This document shows, piece after piece, positions 22,255 through 34,339 of a stretch of 64,000 nt of DNA. The translations under genes and the position numbers were made by a program. The first letter of the stretch is position 1. Each line of letters opens with the position of its first letter. Source of the stretch: Sphaerosporella brunnea (Eukaryota; Ascomycota; Pezizomycetes; Pezizales; Pyronemataceae); assembly GCA_008704415.1 (NCBI GenBank), contig VXIS01000070.1, positions 62,001 to 126,000 of the forward strand, given 5' to 3'. The notes under the pieces are model-generated. The model was not told the DNA's origin. It ran no database searches and saw only the letters and a list, made by a program, of their open reading frames with translations.

Positions 22255-22540
22255 CAGTGTTCCTAATAGCCAGCCCGCCCGTCGGGCTGATCGAAGAGAC
22301 GGGCGGGCTGGCGGGCTTCCAGCGGATGCAGGGATCATGCGCTATGGGGAATGGAGCAACAGCTACAGAGAAACAGTCTTCAGTTTACGACGTAACTAGG
22401 TCAAACGGATGGTTGCTTGACAAGTCCACCTCAGTCCCAGCCCGACAGCCAGCCCGTCGTGATTTGAGACAGCCGGGCTATGGCCTTTTGCCAGCCCGCC
22501 CGCACAGCGGGGCTTTTTGGGCCGGCTATTAGGAACACTG
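22255..22540. mobile_element. hAT-type MITE, copy A (286 bp)
   Basis: Terminal inverted repeats CAGTGTTCCTAATAGCCAGC and GCCGGCTATTAGGAACACTG. Flanking 8-mers are TAGCTAAC and TAGCTAAT (7 of 8). The interior is rich in GGGCGGGCTGGC motifs. It is similar over its full length, in inverted orientation, to 47379-47692. It has no transposase, so it is non-autonomous. Confidence 0.85.
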
Positions 22541-23620
22541 TAGCTAATGATCATGATCATTGCTCCTCCTACTCACTTTCCAAACAATACTTCAAACGAT
22601 GCTTCTCAAACAATTCTGCTTCTCCCGCTTATCCAAGCAGGTGAAAAAGCAGAACCATCTCCCTACCAAACCCACAAGGCCCCCAGTTTCCGGCCGTTGC
22701 GACAGAAATCGAGTGACTCACAATGACTATTCCACCCAACAACAACGGCAGTGAGTTTCTTGTAGACTTCTTGTGTATGTGTACCCCTCCCTCAGTTCTG
22801 TTGCCCGTTACTCGTTAAGTGTTTTGGCCATTAGAAGAAGCAGACAGAGTGATACCTCGTGGCTGTACAATAAGCCGTACAACATCTCACCGCCACCCAA
22901 CAAACTGCATTAGGGCCAGTATGGTTGCGAGTCCGTACCTGTAGCTATATCAAGGCCGGCGGGGGGGTGGGTGTACAGGGACTGGAAAAAATAAAAAATT
23001 ACTAGTTTTCTCTTCATTGCACCCCCTTAGACCAGAGAATCCGAGCGATAGCAAGAACTGGCGATCCTTTTTTTTTTTTTTAATTAGCATCATTCCCCCC
23101 TGTCAGGCCTAACTACCTACCCACCGGCTGTTAACTGACAATTCCAAGACTTTGGCATGAGGTGGGAGGGGGGGGGTAGGGTTGAAAACCCCTCCCCCCG
23201 AGTTAGGGCTCTGAAATCAAAATCCACGTGGAGGGTCATTACTTAAAACCCCACTGGGGACCGAGGCGGTCTGTAGTGAACTCAGTTTCCACAACTACAG
23301 AGGACCAAACCTACTTGTACATGTATGTACCCGCAAACACACGCCCGCCATTTGCAAGCACAGTGCATTGCCAGAGCGGTGGGCCTTTAGTTACATGATA
23401 CCCAAGCTGTTCACCGACCACATACCCAAACCCCAAACCCCCAAAACCGCCTTTCTTATTTTCCACAATCCACAATATTTTCCATTTCCCCTTCCCCATG
23501 CCCCACCCCCCCCCCCCCCCAATTAAGAAGCAGACTCCCGACTCTATGCCCGCCCATCCTCCCCCCGCCGGGCCAAAAAAAACCCCCACCAAAACCCCGC
23601 GCCCAAAAAAAAAAAATGCT
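22541..23620. other. Intergenic region with homopolymer tracts
   Basis: Runs of T (about 23071), G and C (23168, 23506-23520). No gene recognised. The poly-A just before 23620 lies at the 3' side of the tRNA-Leu gene; read on the - strand it is a T-run and can act as the Pol III terminator. Confidence 0.4.
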
Positions 23621-23701
23621 GATGTCCGCAGGATTCGAACCTGCGCGGGTTGCCCCACTAGCACCTGAAGCTAGCGCCTTAGACCACTCGGCCAGAACAC
23701 C
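23621..23701 (-). tRNA. tRNA-Leu (anticodon CAG)
   Basis: On the - strand the 81-nt cloverleaf starts GGTGTTCTGGCCGAGTGG. It has a 7-bp acceptor stem, the D-arm, an anticodon stem CTAGC/GCTAG with loop TTCAGGT, a long variable arm (GGGG-CAA-CCC), and the T-arm GGTTCGAATCC. The long variable arm fits class II tRNA-Leu. No intron. A T-run follows on the - strand as terminator. Confidence 0.95.
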
Positions 23702-24269
23702 GTTTGATGGCAAGAGTACCTCCCTCACTGACCATGTTGTCTCCAGCATTTTAGCTCACAACTTCTCACTCGCACATCTCAAAACAACCCCGCAAAAAAA
23801 CTTTCACACCACAACAAAATCGATAGGATCCGATTTACCTACAGAGTAGAGTACATTAAAGCAGCCGTACAATCTCCCCTTCCTCCCCCACTCGCCCCTC
23901 CTCTCAGCACACAACACAGCGGCAAAACTCTCACGCTCAAAACCCAACTGCTCAGTTGGAAGGAAAGAAAAAAAAGCAAACAAGGAAAAAAGAAATAGGT
24001 ATAAACAAGCAAGAAGTAATACCTCTGTACAATACAGCAGCAGCAGCGTTAACACTCGCTTGTCAATGCAAAAAAACAAAAAAACAAAAACAAACAAAAG
24101 CACACACAAGACTCTCTCCAAAAGCGATCGATCGACAAAAAAAAACAGAGTGCACATGTTCAAAAAACGCAATATCTCAAAGAACGCCGCTACCAATTCC
24201 CCGCCAATCAGTCGGATATCTAACAACATAAAACGAACAAACATATTTGGACAACCCTCCTCCCTAATG
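23702..24269. other. Intergenic region, 3' side of the membrane protein gene
   Basis: A-rich; frames such as 23804-24292 on the - strand are Phe/Leu-rich shadows of A-tracts. No gene recognised. Confidence 0.4.
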
Positions 24270-25661
24270 TCAGGACGTGGCGTTATCATCACTAACTCTC
24301 CTTACCGTCGGCTGACGCGTCGGGCTGGGAGCCCTACTAACCCCAGGCGTCGGCGTCCCAGTATCAATCCGCAAAACCGGCAATCCCTCGATGTGATGAT
24401 TACTGGTTTCAACGGGGCTAGTATAATCCGGCGGAGGACCCCAATCCGCGCCGTCGTAGGCTACCGGGGGCTCAGCGATCTCCGGGAATGGCGGCGGCGG
24501 CGGTAATATGCCATCCTGGCTTTCCCGGCCGACGTTGAGGCTCGGTCCTCCCTCCGCTCTGTTATCCATGCTGGGGCGAGTTTCCATACTGGGCCTCGCG
24601 CTGCCCATGCGTATGATCTCCTCGCTTCCGCGGCGCTCGGGCGTACCGATGCCGGTGACATACGAGGTGCCGCTGTCGGTGCGGCCGTGGGCGTGGTACG
24701 CACTTCTAATGCTGGCACCGCCGGTACTCATAGCTCCCGGGCCCTCCAGCAACGGGCGATCCGAGTCCATACTCGGCCTGACACGGGTGCCGTCATGTCT
24801 CGCAACACCAATCTCGGCGTACTGGACCTTTGAAAGCCTCCTCTCCCTTTCGGTGATGCTGGCAAGTGCGGCCATAAGCTGCGCCGCAGAGCTTGGAGGA
24901 TCCGGTGTAACGAGCCGGATACTACTCGTCGAGCTGCCGGGTCTTCCATTCGCCGAAGCTGCAAAAACCTCACCGCTCTCTCGCTGCGCCGCCCGCTCCA
25001 GCTGCCGTGCTAACCGTATCTCATACAATGTCTGCATGTGCTCCTCCCGACGCTCCTCCTCCTCATCCGCCGTCTCTGGGAACTCGATGACCACATCGAT
25101 GCCCCCGCGCTCTCCCTCGCGGCCGATGGTGCGTTCCCGATCCGCAGCTGCAATCGGTCTATATTCCGGAAGCGTCATTACCGAGCGAACCGAGGTGTGA
25201 CGGTCCACGCCGACTTGTTGATGCTGCTGCTGTCGCTGTTCACGCTGCGTCCGACGGTTCCGGCTTCGCGTGGAAGGCAGCCGCGCTGTCGGGCCGGGAT
25301 TCGTGTAAGTACCCGGCTGCCATCCGCGCCAGCGCTTCTTGAGTCGTTCCGGTAGGAACCCGGGGGGTTCTTGACGACGCTTGCGACAGTGGCGAAGGAG
25401 GAGGTAGCCGAGGAAGAGGACGGCGACGACGGCGACAAAGACGACTGCAATCTAAAGGGGTGTCGTGTTGTGTCAGAGCAGCAACATCCCCCACAGGGCG
25501 AGGGGAGAGGAGAGACAAACGATCAACGCTTTCGTTTCGCCGCTGCCGCCAGACTCGTTATCTCGTCGGAGTAGTTGAAGCTTTGATTCCCGTAGCTGTT
25601 CGGGGATGCTGCTGCTGGGCCGCCGGGGTATCCTCATCGATAGAGCCGAGACCGGGGGCAT
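24270..25661 (-). CDS. Single-pass membrane protein with long disordered cytosolic tail, function unknown
   Basis: Model: exons 25661-25521 and 25451-24270, 440 aa, in phase. The intron has a GTTTGT donor and TTTAG acceptor. Joining the exons restores one hydrophobic segment (ALI joined to IAVVFVAVVAVLFLGYLLL) at about residues 45-66. A basic stop-transfer follows (RHCRKRRQEPPGF), which predicts a type I/III topology with a short outside N terminus. The rest is Ser/Pro/Arg-rich, with LPEYRPI near residue 143, an acidic helix (ETADEEEERREEHMQTLYEIRLARQLE), and repeated RPSM segments. It resembles fungal wall-sensor-like or adaptor proteins only in layout. A start at the second ATG (25637) is also possible. 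Confidence 0.72.
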
Positions 25662-26804
25662 CGAAGGAATTCGACCCTGATGTAACTTTTTCCACGATAG
25701 AAGACAGAAGTTTTCTCTCTCTTCTGCGGGGTTCAGGCGATGGGTTGGTTGTTGGTAGTCTCCTCCAGAGCGATCGGCGGCAAGTCAGGCTTCTCGAACA
25801 ACAAAAAATAAAAGAAAAAAATCCAATTCTCTATTCTATTATATCTTATCGTATTTGCCGTTGCGTCGTAGTTATCGTATCGTTCGCGGGTTGCTGTTGC
25901 TATTGCTGTTGCTATTCTTTTTTTTCTTTTTTTCTTTTTTTTTTTTCTCTCCTTTCACTGCTGCTGGCAAAAAATCAAGGAGGTGCGGTGAATTGAATTG
26001 AAGGGAACGAATGAAGAACCACGACGAGCGCACAACCCTGGGCTGTTGTTGTGGACATGGACCAGTTCCAAATTTAGGGCGGAACGACGGGGGATCTTGC
26101 ACGGCCCCGGTTCAGCGGGCACATGCAACTCCCGTCAGCCGCACGTTAAGCATAAGTACTTGTGCAGAGCTTTTTCGTCCTCGGCTTGGAGATACGAGCT
26201 TTCTCCACGCGACAGAGCTCGAGCTCGAGCTCGCCCGGCAAAAAAAACTGGGGTAAAATCAAGCTGTGGCCTGGTGATGGTGTTGACGTTGCACAATTCC
26301 ACAAGCCAAGCCTTTTGACGGACTCGGCCCGGCTCATCATCAACCGGCTCGGGAAAGGCAAGGGAAAAACGCCAAAGCCACTTTTTACTCGAGACATATT
26401 CCATGCCAGCACTGCCTCAATAATCCCGATCACCCGACGACGACGTTAACATTCTAACTCAATCAATCACAAACACCAATCATAAACAGCTAAAACTACA
26501 AGACCAAAGACCAAAGACAAAAATAAAAAAAAATAGAAAAAAATAAAAAAAAATAGAAAAAAATAAAAAAAAAAGCAGGAAAACAACCATAAATCCGTAC
26601 AAAGATTTCCCATCGTAACTCCTCGTTCTTCGCATTACCCATGACGCTTCCCAATCGCTGATATATGCTCTTTCGGACCCCAAGAATCGGGGGGTACCTG
26701 CCTGAAATTATGCAGGAGAAAAAAGCGAGAAAAAAAAAAGTGACCTTAAAACCCCTCCTCGACAAGACATCGTCTACTCCTTCATGGCTCCATCATCTAT
26801 GAAT
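25662..26804. other. Intergenic region
   Basis: Upstream region of the membrane protein gene and 3' flank of ADP1. A poly-T/C tract lies at 25915-25947. An A-rich tandem repeat occupies 26517-26574. Confidence 0.4.
26517..26574. repeat. A-rich tandem repeat, about 20-bp period
   Basis: Units of the form AAAAATAGAAAAAAATAAAA repeated about three times. Non-coding. Confidence 0.75.
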
Positions 26805-29800
26805 CTACCTCCGCTCCACCAACAAGAAATGCATAGCCAGATACGCGAGCACAATAAACGTTGCCGCGAACACGCTGAGTCCGATGACATCGTTCCAAAA
26901 CGCCAAGCTGTGGAAGCCGAACGTACTGAGAATGGTCGCCCCGGGTACTTCGATGTCCAGACCGAACCTATCAGTTGAATTAGCATTAACCATGCGAGAG
27001 ATCTGGTCGAGGAGAACTCACTTGTGTTCGATCAAAGTCAGGTACCGAACCTCATTGACGATCAATGCCTCAAATCCAAAGTGGAAAATAGACAGGTTCT
27101 GCGCCCACAACGCACCTGCGGGGATAGAGTTGTGGTTCAACAGCAATCCCGCAAACAGCAGAGAGAAGAGCATGACCAGGGACCCGACGAGGTTGCCAAT
27201 TCCGTTGTCCTTGAAAACAATGCCAATAAACAGGCAGATTGCACTCGCGGATAGATTGAAGAGGACCAGAACCAAGATAAACTTGAAGAATTCCGGCCAC
27301 TGCGTGACCAAGCCAACCATGGGGTAGAGAAGCATTCCCATGATGATGGGCGGAATGATACGGAGAGGAATTATGTCGAAGAGGACCTTGGAAGTGAAAT
27401 ACGTAATCGGCGAGTAATACCCGTTTGCACGTTCTCGGAGGAAGAGAGTTCGCTCCTGCGCGAAGACGTTGAGTGACGTGAGCGTTGAGAAGCCAAAGAG
27501 GGCAAGGACGAAGAAGAAAAGACCCATGCGGTTCTGGAATCCAGAGATATCATCCTTGATGCCAAAGAAGAGGTAGCCACAGAGAACGGCAAGGACAATA
27601 GAGATGGCATAGTGGGCAAGCATCAGTTGCGGGTTGCGGTAAAGGTTCTTCCAGGTTCGAGCCGAGAGAATCTTGAACTGCTCGAACCATCCCACACGTG
27701 TGAACCCCTTTCCGTCTCCGCCCAATCCAGTGTGTCCGTTGGCAGCACCGTTGGTACCGGGCGCGCTGGCAGCATCAATTTCTTCCTGAATTTCTTTCGC
27801 AATACCGGAGGCTCCGTAGGACTCGATCAGGACATCAAGATCTGTCATATCAGCCTGAGCTGAAGGCGGCAGCAGGGCATCCGCTTCGCTCTCGTCCAAA
27901 CTGTGACGTCGTGGCTCCAGATCATCGGACAGCATAACACCATCCTCACTAATTCCCGGGCCCAGGCTGACGTTTGACCGTTTTCGGCTGAATAATTGCT
28001 GAGCCTGCTTGTCCCGGATGGAGGATCCACGTTTGCGGGGGCGAGGCCTGCTCAGTTCTGCACGGCCGTCCTGCGTCCTTGACGAAGAGGCGTCGCCGTC
28101 CAAGAAAGCATTGTCGTCGACCGGGTGGGCTCTTCGTTTCTCGGCGTGAACGGTAAGATCAACCAAGTAATCGGCGATGTTGAAACCGGGCGGGCATGAA
28201 TAGCCTTGCCTGACAAAATATTCCTGGCATCTGTCGAATGGTCCGGAGTAAACGCATCTTCCCTTGGCCAACAGGACAAGCTGATCAAAAAGGGCCACAA
28301 TGTTACTCTTGGGCTGATGGATGGTGAAAATGACTGTACGGCGATAGTTCTTTGCCAGGCTGACCAAGCACTCGACAACGTTGTAAGCGTTGTAGGAATC
28401 TAGGCCGCTGGTAGGCTCATCCAAGAACAGAATGCTAGGGCTGGTAACAAGTTCGCAAGCAATGCTGACCCTTCTCTTCTCACCACCAGAGACGCCACGA
28501 AGGCCATTATCTTCTGAAGTTCCGATGAGTTGATCTTTGATAGACATGATGCCGAGCTGTCCCATCACGTCCATGACCCTCCTATTCTTGGCCTCGAAGG
28601 TCATGTCACGAGGAAGTCTGAGAAGAGCAGAGTTGAGAATAGTTTCGTAGACAGTAAGCGTGGCCATCATGGTGTCTTCCTGATCGACAAAACCGCTGAT
28701 TTCCTTGTACTCCTCGTCGGTGACCTTGGCGCCATTCACCAAGAAGTTTCCGTTCACACTTCCGCGCTTGTTCTTTCTAGCCAAAATGTCCAAGAAAGTG
28801 GTCTTTCCAGCACCGGAAGGGCCCATGATAGCCATAACCTGGCCGGGGCTGACGGAGCCACGGACGCCCTCGAGGATCTTCTTGCCGTTGAGAGTGTAGC
28901 AAACATCAGAAAAATGCAAGGCCGCGGGCTTATGCTCGGCAAGGATGCGGAGAGCCTCGTCATCATCGTCCGAGAGGTAGATTGCACCTCTCCTCTGGTT
29001 CGCACGTCTACCCAAGTACCACAGTCCCAAGACCACAGCAACAAGGAATAGTGCGCATCCAGCAATAACACCAGCAATCAACGGCTTGTTGATCGTCTTG
29101 ATGGGACGTTTGTAACCGGGCACTTCAGACTTGTGCAGACACTCTCCGGAGTCGCAATCTAACAGAATGGTCTCGTCACCGAAGATAGAAGTGATGATGT
29201 TGTTCATGTTCGGCTCAGAAAAGTAGCACTGGTCATTGGCTTTCGACGAATCGCACTGGAAGGTCGCAGGGCCCTTGATCTCGACTTGCAGGAACTCGCT
29301 CAAATCAATGGTACCACCCTCACCGCACAAAGTCCGGCCGGAGATACACTCGCATTGCGCCTGTTTGCACTGGTAATTCGTGATGTTCTTGTCGTGCGAC
29401 GATTCCATGTCCCATTCGCATTCGTTGAGGTTGCAGTAGAACGATTCTCGTTGGTCGACCCAGACTGAACCAATCAGCGCGGTGTTCACCAGAGACATCA
29501 CTAAAACTTACACTGAAACGTGCACTCCTCGTGCGCCTTGTTGCAAGAGAATGTAACCTGGGGGTTTCTCTTCAACATCTCGAGAATCTTCTTATCTAAC
29601 CAGCACCACCCACCATCAGCACCGCCGCCACACTCTACCATCGCCTGGGGTACGCACTGGTAACATCGCACTGCTGAAAGTTCTCCTTGACGGCGATCCC
29701 TTGTTTGTAGCAAACGACGTCCGACTGTTGCTCCTCCGGATACATAGTTCTGCACGAATCGTCCGTTTTGCAGACTACATCGCCCTGTCAGTAGTCACGT

Positions 29801-30363
29801 CGAGCGGCAAGGCAGCGCTGTAGCACCAACCGTTGCAATTAATTCCTTCCCAGCCCTCGTCGCACTCGCACGGACCATCGCCCTTGGCCGGCCGATGGGT
29901 TCCAGCTCCCAGAGAGCCACACACTGGGCACGCGCACAAACATCAACATTCTGAGCTTCGAGGGAGTCGGTTGCCGATACGTACGAGGTTGTAAACAGTC
30001 ATCGCCAGCGAATCCCGGGGGACACTCGCACTTTCCGGTGGAGGAACTACAGTCGGCAAACTGTGTGCAATGGAAGGCCGGCAAAAGACAGTTGAAGCTT
30101 TCAAGAGAACTTCGTCAGCACCGGGAAAGACATGTAAAACGCTCTTCAAAGGCCCTAAAAGCTTCTCGAAAAGCCGCAACAGACAGCTGTAGGTTTACGC
30201 ACCATGGTGGACAGTCCTTTGGTCGGTCGTCTAAGCTCCACGCAAACTGCGATTCCAAGAGGTCGCGGTTGGGAGCAGTAAGCGATGACGTATTCCTTGC
30301 GGACACGACCGACTGCGACAACGAAGTGGCGAGAAGCAGGAGGGTGCCGAAGGAGCGTAACAT
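26805..30363 (-). CDS. ADP1: ADP1-type ABC transporter (ABCG/White family) with EGF-like ectodomain
   Basis: Seven exons on the - strand: 30363-30203, 30097-29985, 29923-29831, 29774-29658, 29595-29512, 29464-27022 and 26967-26805, giving 1057 aa in phase (yeast Adp1 is about 1049). Order of parts: signal peptide ([16 protein letters not shown]), Cys-rich ectodomain with EGF-like [12 protein letters not shown] and [12 protein letters not shown], then a transmembrane segment at about residues 318-340. The nucleotide-binding domain has Walker [10 protein letters not shown] (about 404), signature GVSGGEKRR, and Walker [14 protein letters not shown]. An acidic linker and about six transmembrane helices at the C terminus follow. 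One NBD and one TMD make it a half-transporter, expected to dimerise. The substrate is unknown even in yeast. Confidence 0.95.
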
Positions 30364-32076
30364 CGCTGGAAGATCACAGCAGCGCTGGAGAAGCGCGCAG
30401 GTACGGTAGTGACAAGCGTTTCAAGCGTGTTTGCGTTGTTTGGAGCTGGAGCGCGTGGGAAGGTCAAGGACACGAGGAGTTTCTCTTCGCAGGCGACGCT
30501 TTCAGAAGATGAGCAGACTTCAGAAGAAGCTCTTCCCCCGCGCAACGAGAAGGAAGGAGCGAGTTATGAAGCGTTCAAGAGGGGGCGCTGTGTCGGGGGA
30601 TCACGAGCTTCGACAGTTGGCGGAGAAGAGACCAGATCTATACCCAGTAGAGAAAAGGCTTGGCTGGGGGTTATGTAACTAGGTTGGGAGTGGAGTTCAG
30701 CGCATCCCCGCACGAGAGAGTATGTACCCAGACAAGCTCTTGCGCGGAGGTGGAGGATGATGATGAAGAGCGAAGAGTGAATGAGGACATCGATTCACGC
30801 AGTAACTGCTCTATCTAGAGTAGATGCTGACTTACATGAGCACTTACTTGTTGTGAACCTGCGTCTCTCCACATACATGAGATGGCTGGAGCACTACATA
30901 AGAAACGGCGCTGCTTTCCATGATGATTGGTGCGTGAACAAGTGCGATCGTGAAGTGCAAGGATGGGTTTTCTACTATGGCAGTCTACATTAGGGATCAT
31001 GATTGATCCATGACTGTCATTTTGCCGGATCACGTTGTCAAGTGGTGACAAATGCTGCGCCACGTCTTCCATAAGGCAGTTGTGCCTGTGGCTGCTGGTC
31101 CCGTTCCTCCTCTTTTGGTAGTCGTCACTGTCATGACGTATGCTTGACTACATTACGTGATTTGACGTGACATGACAAACTTGTCATGCACTTGGCCGGC
31201 ATGCCTTGTCTACATACTGGCGGAATTGAGCCTACGATAGGAGTGTGAGTATGATCAGCGGCGAATATGAACAAGAGTCCATAAAAGTATGTAGGCTGCC
31301 TTCAAGTTTGATCCTTTCAAACAGCACAGTTGCGGGTGCTGACTTGGATCACCAAACTGTCAACCAGTTGCTTGAACGCTAGCTTGCGCAGGTCTGTGAC
31401 CGAGTCGATGTCGTGCTGCATTTGGGGATTTGCGACGCCCACGCCATGGCAGCTACCTACGAAGCCGCCATGCACAGGTTCCCGGATGCTATTGTTTTGC
31501 CCTGTCACTCGATCTGGCTCAGCGTTTAAAAGAAGCGTGGTCAAACGGTCAATATGGAGAGCTGCGTAGAGGAAATACAGGCCACGAAGAAGTCATTCTA
31601 GTAGCTACTTGGGGCGAGAGTTAAACACGTTACGCTTCTGTGAACTTTCCATGACTTGGGTTGCGGGGTGTGATGTTGATCTCATCTTATTTTTCAATTG
31701 CTTTTCCGGACATATAAATCTACATATGAAACAGCAAAAAAACCAACCCAGTTTGTCTCTCCCGCAATTACAGCCAAGAAGTTACCAAATGCACTTCTTC
31801 GCCTCCTCTTCAAGATCAAATTGGTGTTCACAGTCCCAAATGGGACACATGCTCTCCACACAAAATAACCCTCTGCAGAGTCAAGTCGTCGGGGTAATAT
31901 TGGAACAAGTTGTGTGGGAACTTGCACTTGAAACAGGCCCACAGCGTCAAGCGGATATCTGTGTCGGCCGTTGTTTGTGAGTGGGTGAGTTTGCACATCT
32001 CTGATATCGGTCGTATGATCGCGTAAGTTGATGTATGTTGATGTATTGTGGGTATCAAGGATTGGGGCCGTGGGTA
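30364..32076. other. Intergenic region
   Basis: Upstream region of ADP1. Frames (for example 30409-30678, 31609-31980 on +) lack domains. No RNA gene seen. Confidence 0.4.
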
Positions 32077-32187
32077 CCGGATCTACTCGTCAATAAGGAA
32101 GAGAGATAAGGTTGTCACCGACCAAACCCGTGGCGAAGTCACTGCGCCGCAACCTTATCTCTCTTCCTTATTGACGAGTAGATCCGG
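32077..32187. mobile_element. Foldback MITE, 111 bp
   Basis: Two arms of about 40 bp, starting CCGGATCTACTCGTCAATAA and ending with its reverse complement TTATTGACGAGTAGATCCGG, separated by about 30 bases. The left flank is TA and the right flank is TG, consistent with a TA target duplication with one mutated base (Tc1/mariner-like). The arms are essentially identical, so insertion is probably recent. Confidence 0.8.
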
Positions 32188-32486
32188 TGTACCGCAATAA
32201 GGAGCTTTGTATGAGGTTTTTTCTTAATCAAAGGCCGGTACAGCGGAATGATGTGGCTTGGTAATGCGGGTCTTAACGTTCCCTTCACAGGGCCTTTAAA
32301 TTTTGCCCTGTTCCGACGCTCCCAGTGAAGTCCGATTCGAGCCGTCAGGTTCGAGCTTCGCCACGACTGGGTGCGGCTCTTCGGCAGTCAAGCCACGATA
32401 ACGCTTAGTTATGAGCGATCGGATCTCACCGAGCCTACTCGTAGAGTACACTCCACATCGAGATCTCCGCCGTCAAGCACTCCACG
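32188..32486. other. Promoter side of the hydrolase gene
   Basis: Short non-coding stretch between the MITE and the hydrolase start. Nothing recognised. Confidence 0.3.
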
Positions 32487-33790
32487 ATGGCGCTGCTTCC
32501 GATCTTCATGAAGGCCTACTACTCCCTGATGTTCATGGGAGTAGTTTACTTCATCTGTCTCGGCCTTCTCACTTTCCCCGTGATTCAGAACAAGTGCGCA
32601 TCCCACGCTCCGGCACCCGGACAGGAACGAACGCTGACTTGACGCGCAGTGCCATATACCTGCACAAACTGCAATTGACCTGGCAATCAGACCTGATCCG
32701 ACCCGAGCAATTCGGCTTCGCAAAGAACCAAGTCACACCGTTCTTCCTGAACACCACCGACGGGGAATCCATTTTTGCCTGGCATGTGCTACCACTGGGG
32801 ACCTACATGCACCACCGCGAAGAGCTGGCAGAGCAAGAGACCGGCGTAGCCACGGACCCAGTTTCTACCAAGAACCTGCAGCTTTTGAAGGACGATCCCG
32901 AGGCGAGACTGATAATCCACTGTAGTTCTCCCTCGGAAGCTCTGGCCGATCATGATTACTGATACTTATTACTTACTGGACAAACAGTCCACGGAAACGC
33001 CGGAACCTTGGGCGCCGGATATCGCCCTGTATACCTGCGCTCGCTCTCCGCCGCGCACCCCTCAAAAATCCACGTCCTAGCCATCGACTACCGCGGCTTC
33101 GGACTCTCGACGGGCACGCCCTCAGAACAAGGCCTAATCAACGACGGTCTCTCCGCAGTCCGTTTCGCGGTTGACCAGCTCGGCATCTCACCATCACAAA
33201 TAGCACTCGTAGGGCAATCACTGGGAACAGCGGTAACCTTTGGGGTTGCGGAATCCCTCGCCTCACAATCGCCCCCCGAGGAGCTAGGCGCTGTGATTTC
33301 GATCGCGGGCTTCAGCAATCTTAAAGAGCTGCTCCTAACGTACCGGATCGGGGGGTACATCCCGATCCTAGCCCCACTGCGCGGGTACCCCAAGATACAA
33401 AAATGGTTCAGCAACTTCGTAGTGGAGCCATGGTCATCAGTAACCCGCGTCGCCTCCCTCGTCAAGAACTCGCCAAACCTGAATCTCGTCCTTATCCACG
33501 CAAAAAATGACTATGAGATACCGTGGATTCACTCCGATCTGCTGTTTGTACATGCGGCCAGCGCGGCGAGGAAGACGCTTGAGGGGGAGGATACGAAGAT
33601 GAAGATTTCGGACGCGCTGGACGCAAAGGTGCTCACGTCTTATGGCCATGAAAGTACCCTGGCTACATGGCCAGAGGAGATGAGTAATGGTAGGAGGATT
33701 AGTCAGTGGTTGGTCAGGTGGGGAGGCCATAATGCGGTTGTGACGAGTGCGAGCACGGCTGTGATTGTGGCGAGGGCGCTGGGGTTGTAG
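32487..33790 (+). CDS. Membrane-anchored alpha/beta hydrolase, ABHD12/ABHD13-like
   Basis: Exons 32487-32593, 32650-32921 and 32988-33790, 393 aa, in phase. One N-terminal transmembrane helix (about residues 12-34, LMFMGVVYFICLGLLTFPVI), then an alpha/beta hydrolase fold. The oxyanion motif HGNAGTLG spans the second intron. LAIDYRGFGLS follows, then the nucleophile elbow GQSLG with Ser about 204, Asp about 301 in HAKNDYEIP, and His about 347 in YGHES. Relatives are serine hydrolases acting on lipids (monoacylglycerol or lysophospholipid) with the catalytic domain on one side of the membrane. The exact substrate cannot be read from sequence. Confidence 0.88.
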
Positions 33791-34339
33791 GCTCTGGTTT
33801 GTGGTTGTTAGCGATACCCTTGGATTTTTGGACTGCAAAGAAAATGAGTGATGGTCCATGATGCCCATAGAGGATGACGATATCCCGAGCTCGAGTGATA
33901 AGCTATGTGGCTCAACATAACGCAAAAGTTTCAGCTGCACCCTGCCTTTTTTTCACTCGCAAGAGGAGGATCTGACCCCCGTGTTCAGCCTCGGGGGCAC
34001 AAACATGCGGCTTCCCACAGCGAGCTCGAGGTGTGACAAACCACCAACATAGCAATTGCGTTAGCATTATGCTTGTTGTTTCCCGGGGGCAGCGAGTATC
34101 CTTCCAGAATGTTCACTGATCAGGATATATTCGGCGGGGAACTGGCGTCCGGACATGATACCTGCAGCAGCCAGCAAGTATGCTGCTTTCCAGGTGCCAA
34201 GGAGGGATTTTTGGGTTAGCATAAAAAGGGCATGACGACTTCTGGAAGATCTTCTCTCAACCCTTACACACGCAAAATATACGAGACTTCTTTCATCTTT
34301 TTTTGCTGCAGCATTAATTTCTCCTCTATCTATCTCACA
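33791..34339. other. Intergenic region
   Basis: 3' flank of the hydrolase and promoter of the secreted protein; CATAAAAAGG at about 34219 may be its TATA element. The - strand frame 34067-34477 is an antisense shadow. Confidence 0.4.

Noticed and set aside
24508..25200. 230-codon + strand frame
   Set aside because: Antisense shadow of the membrane protein exon; composition mirrors its Ser/Arg codons.
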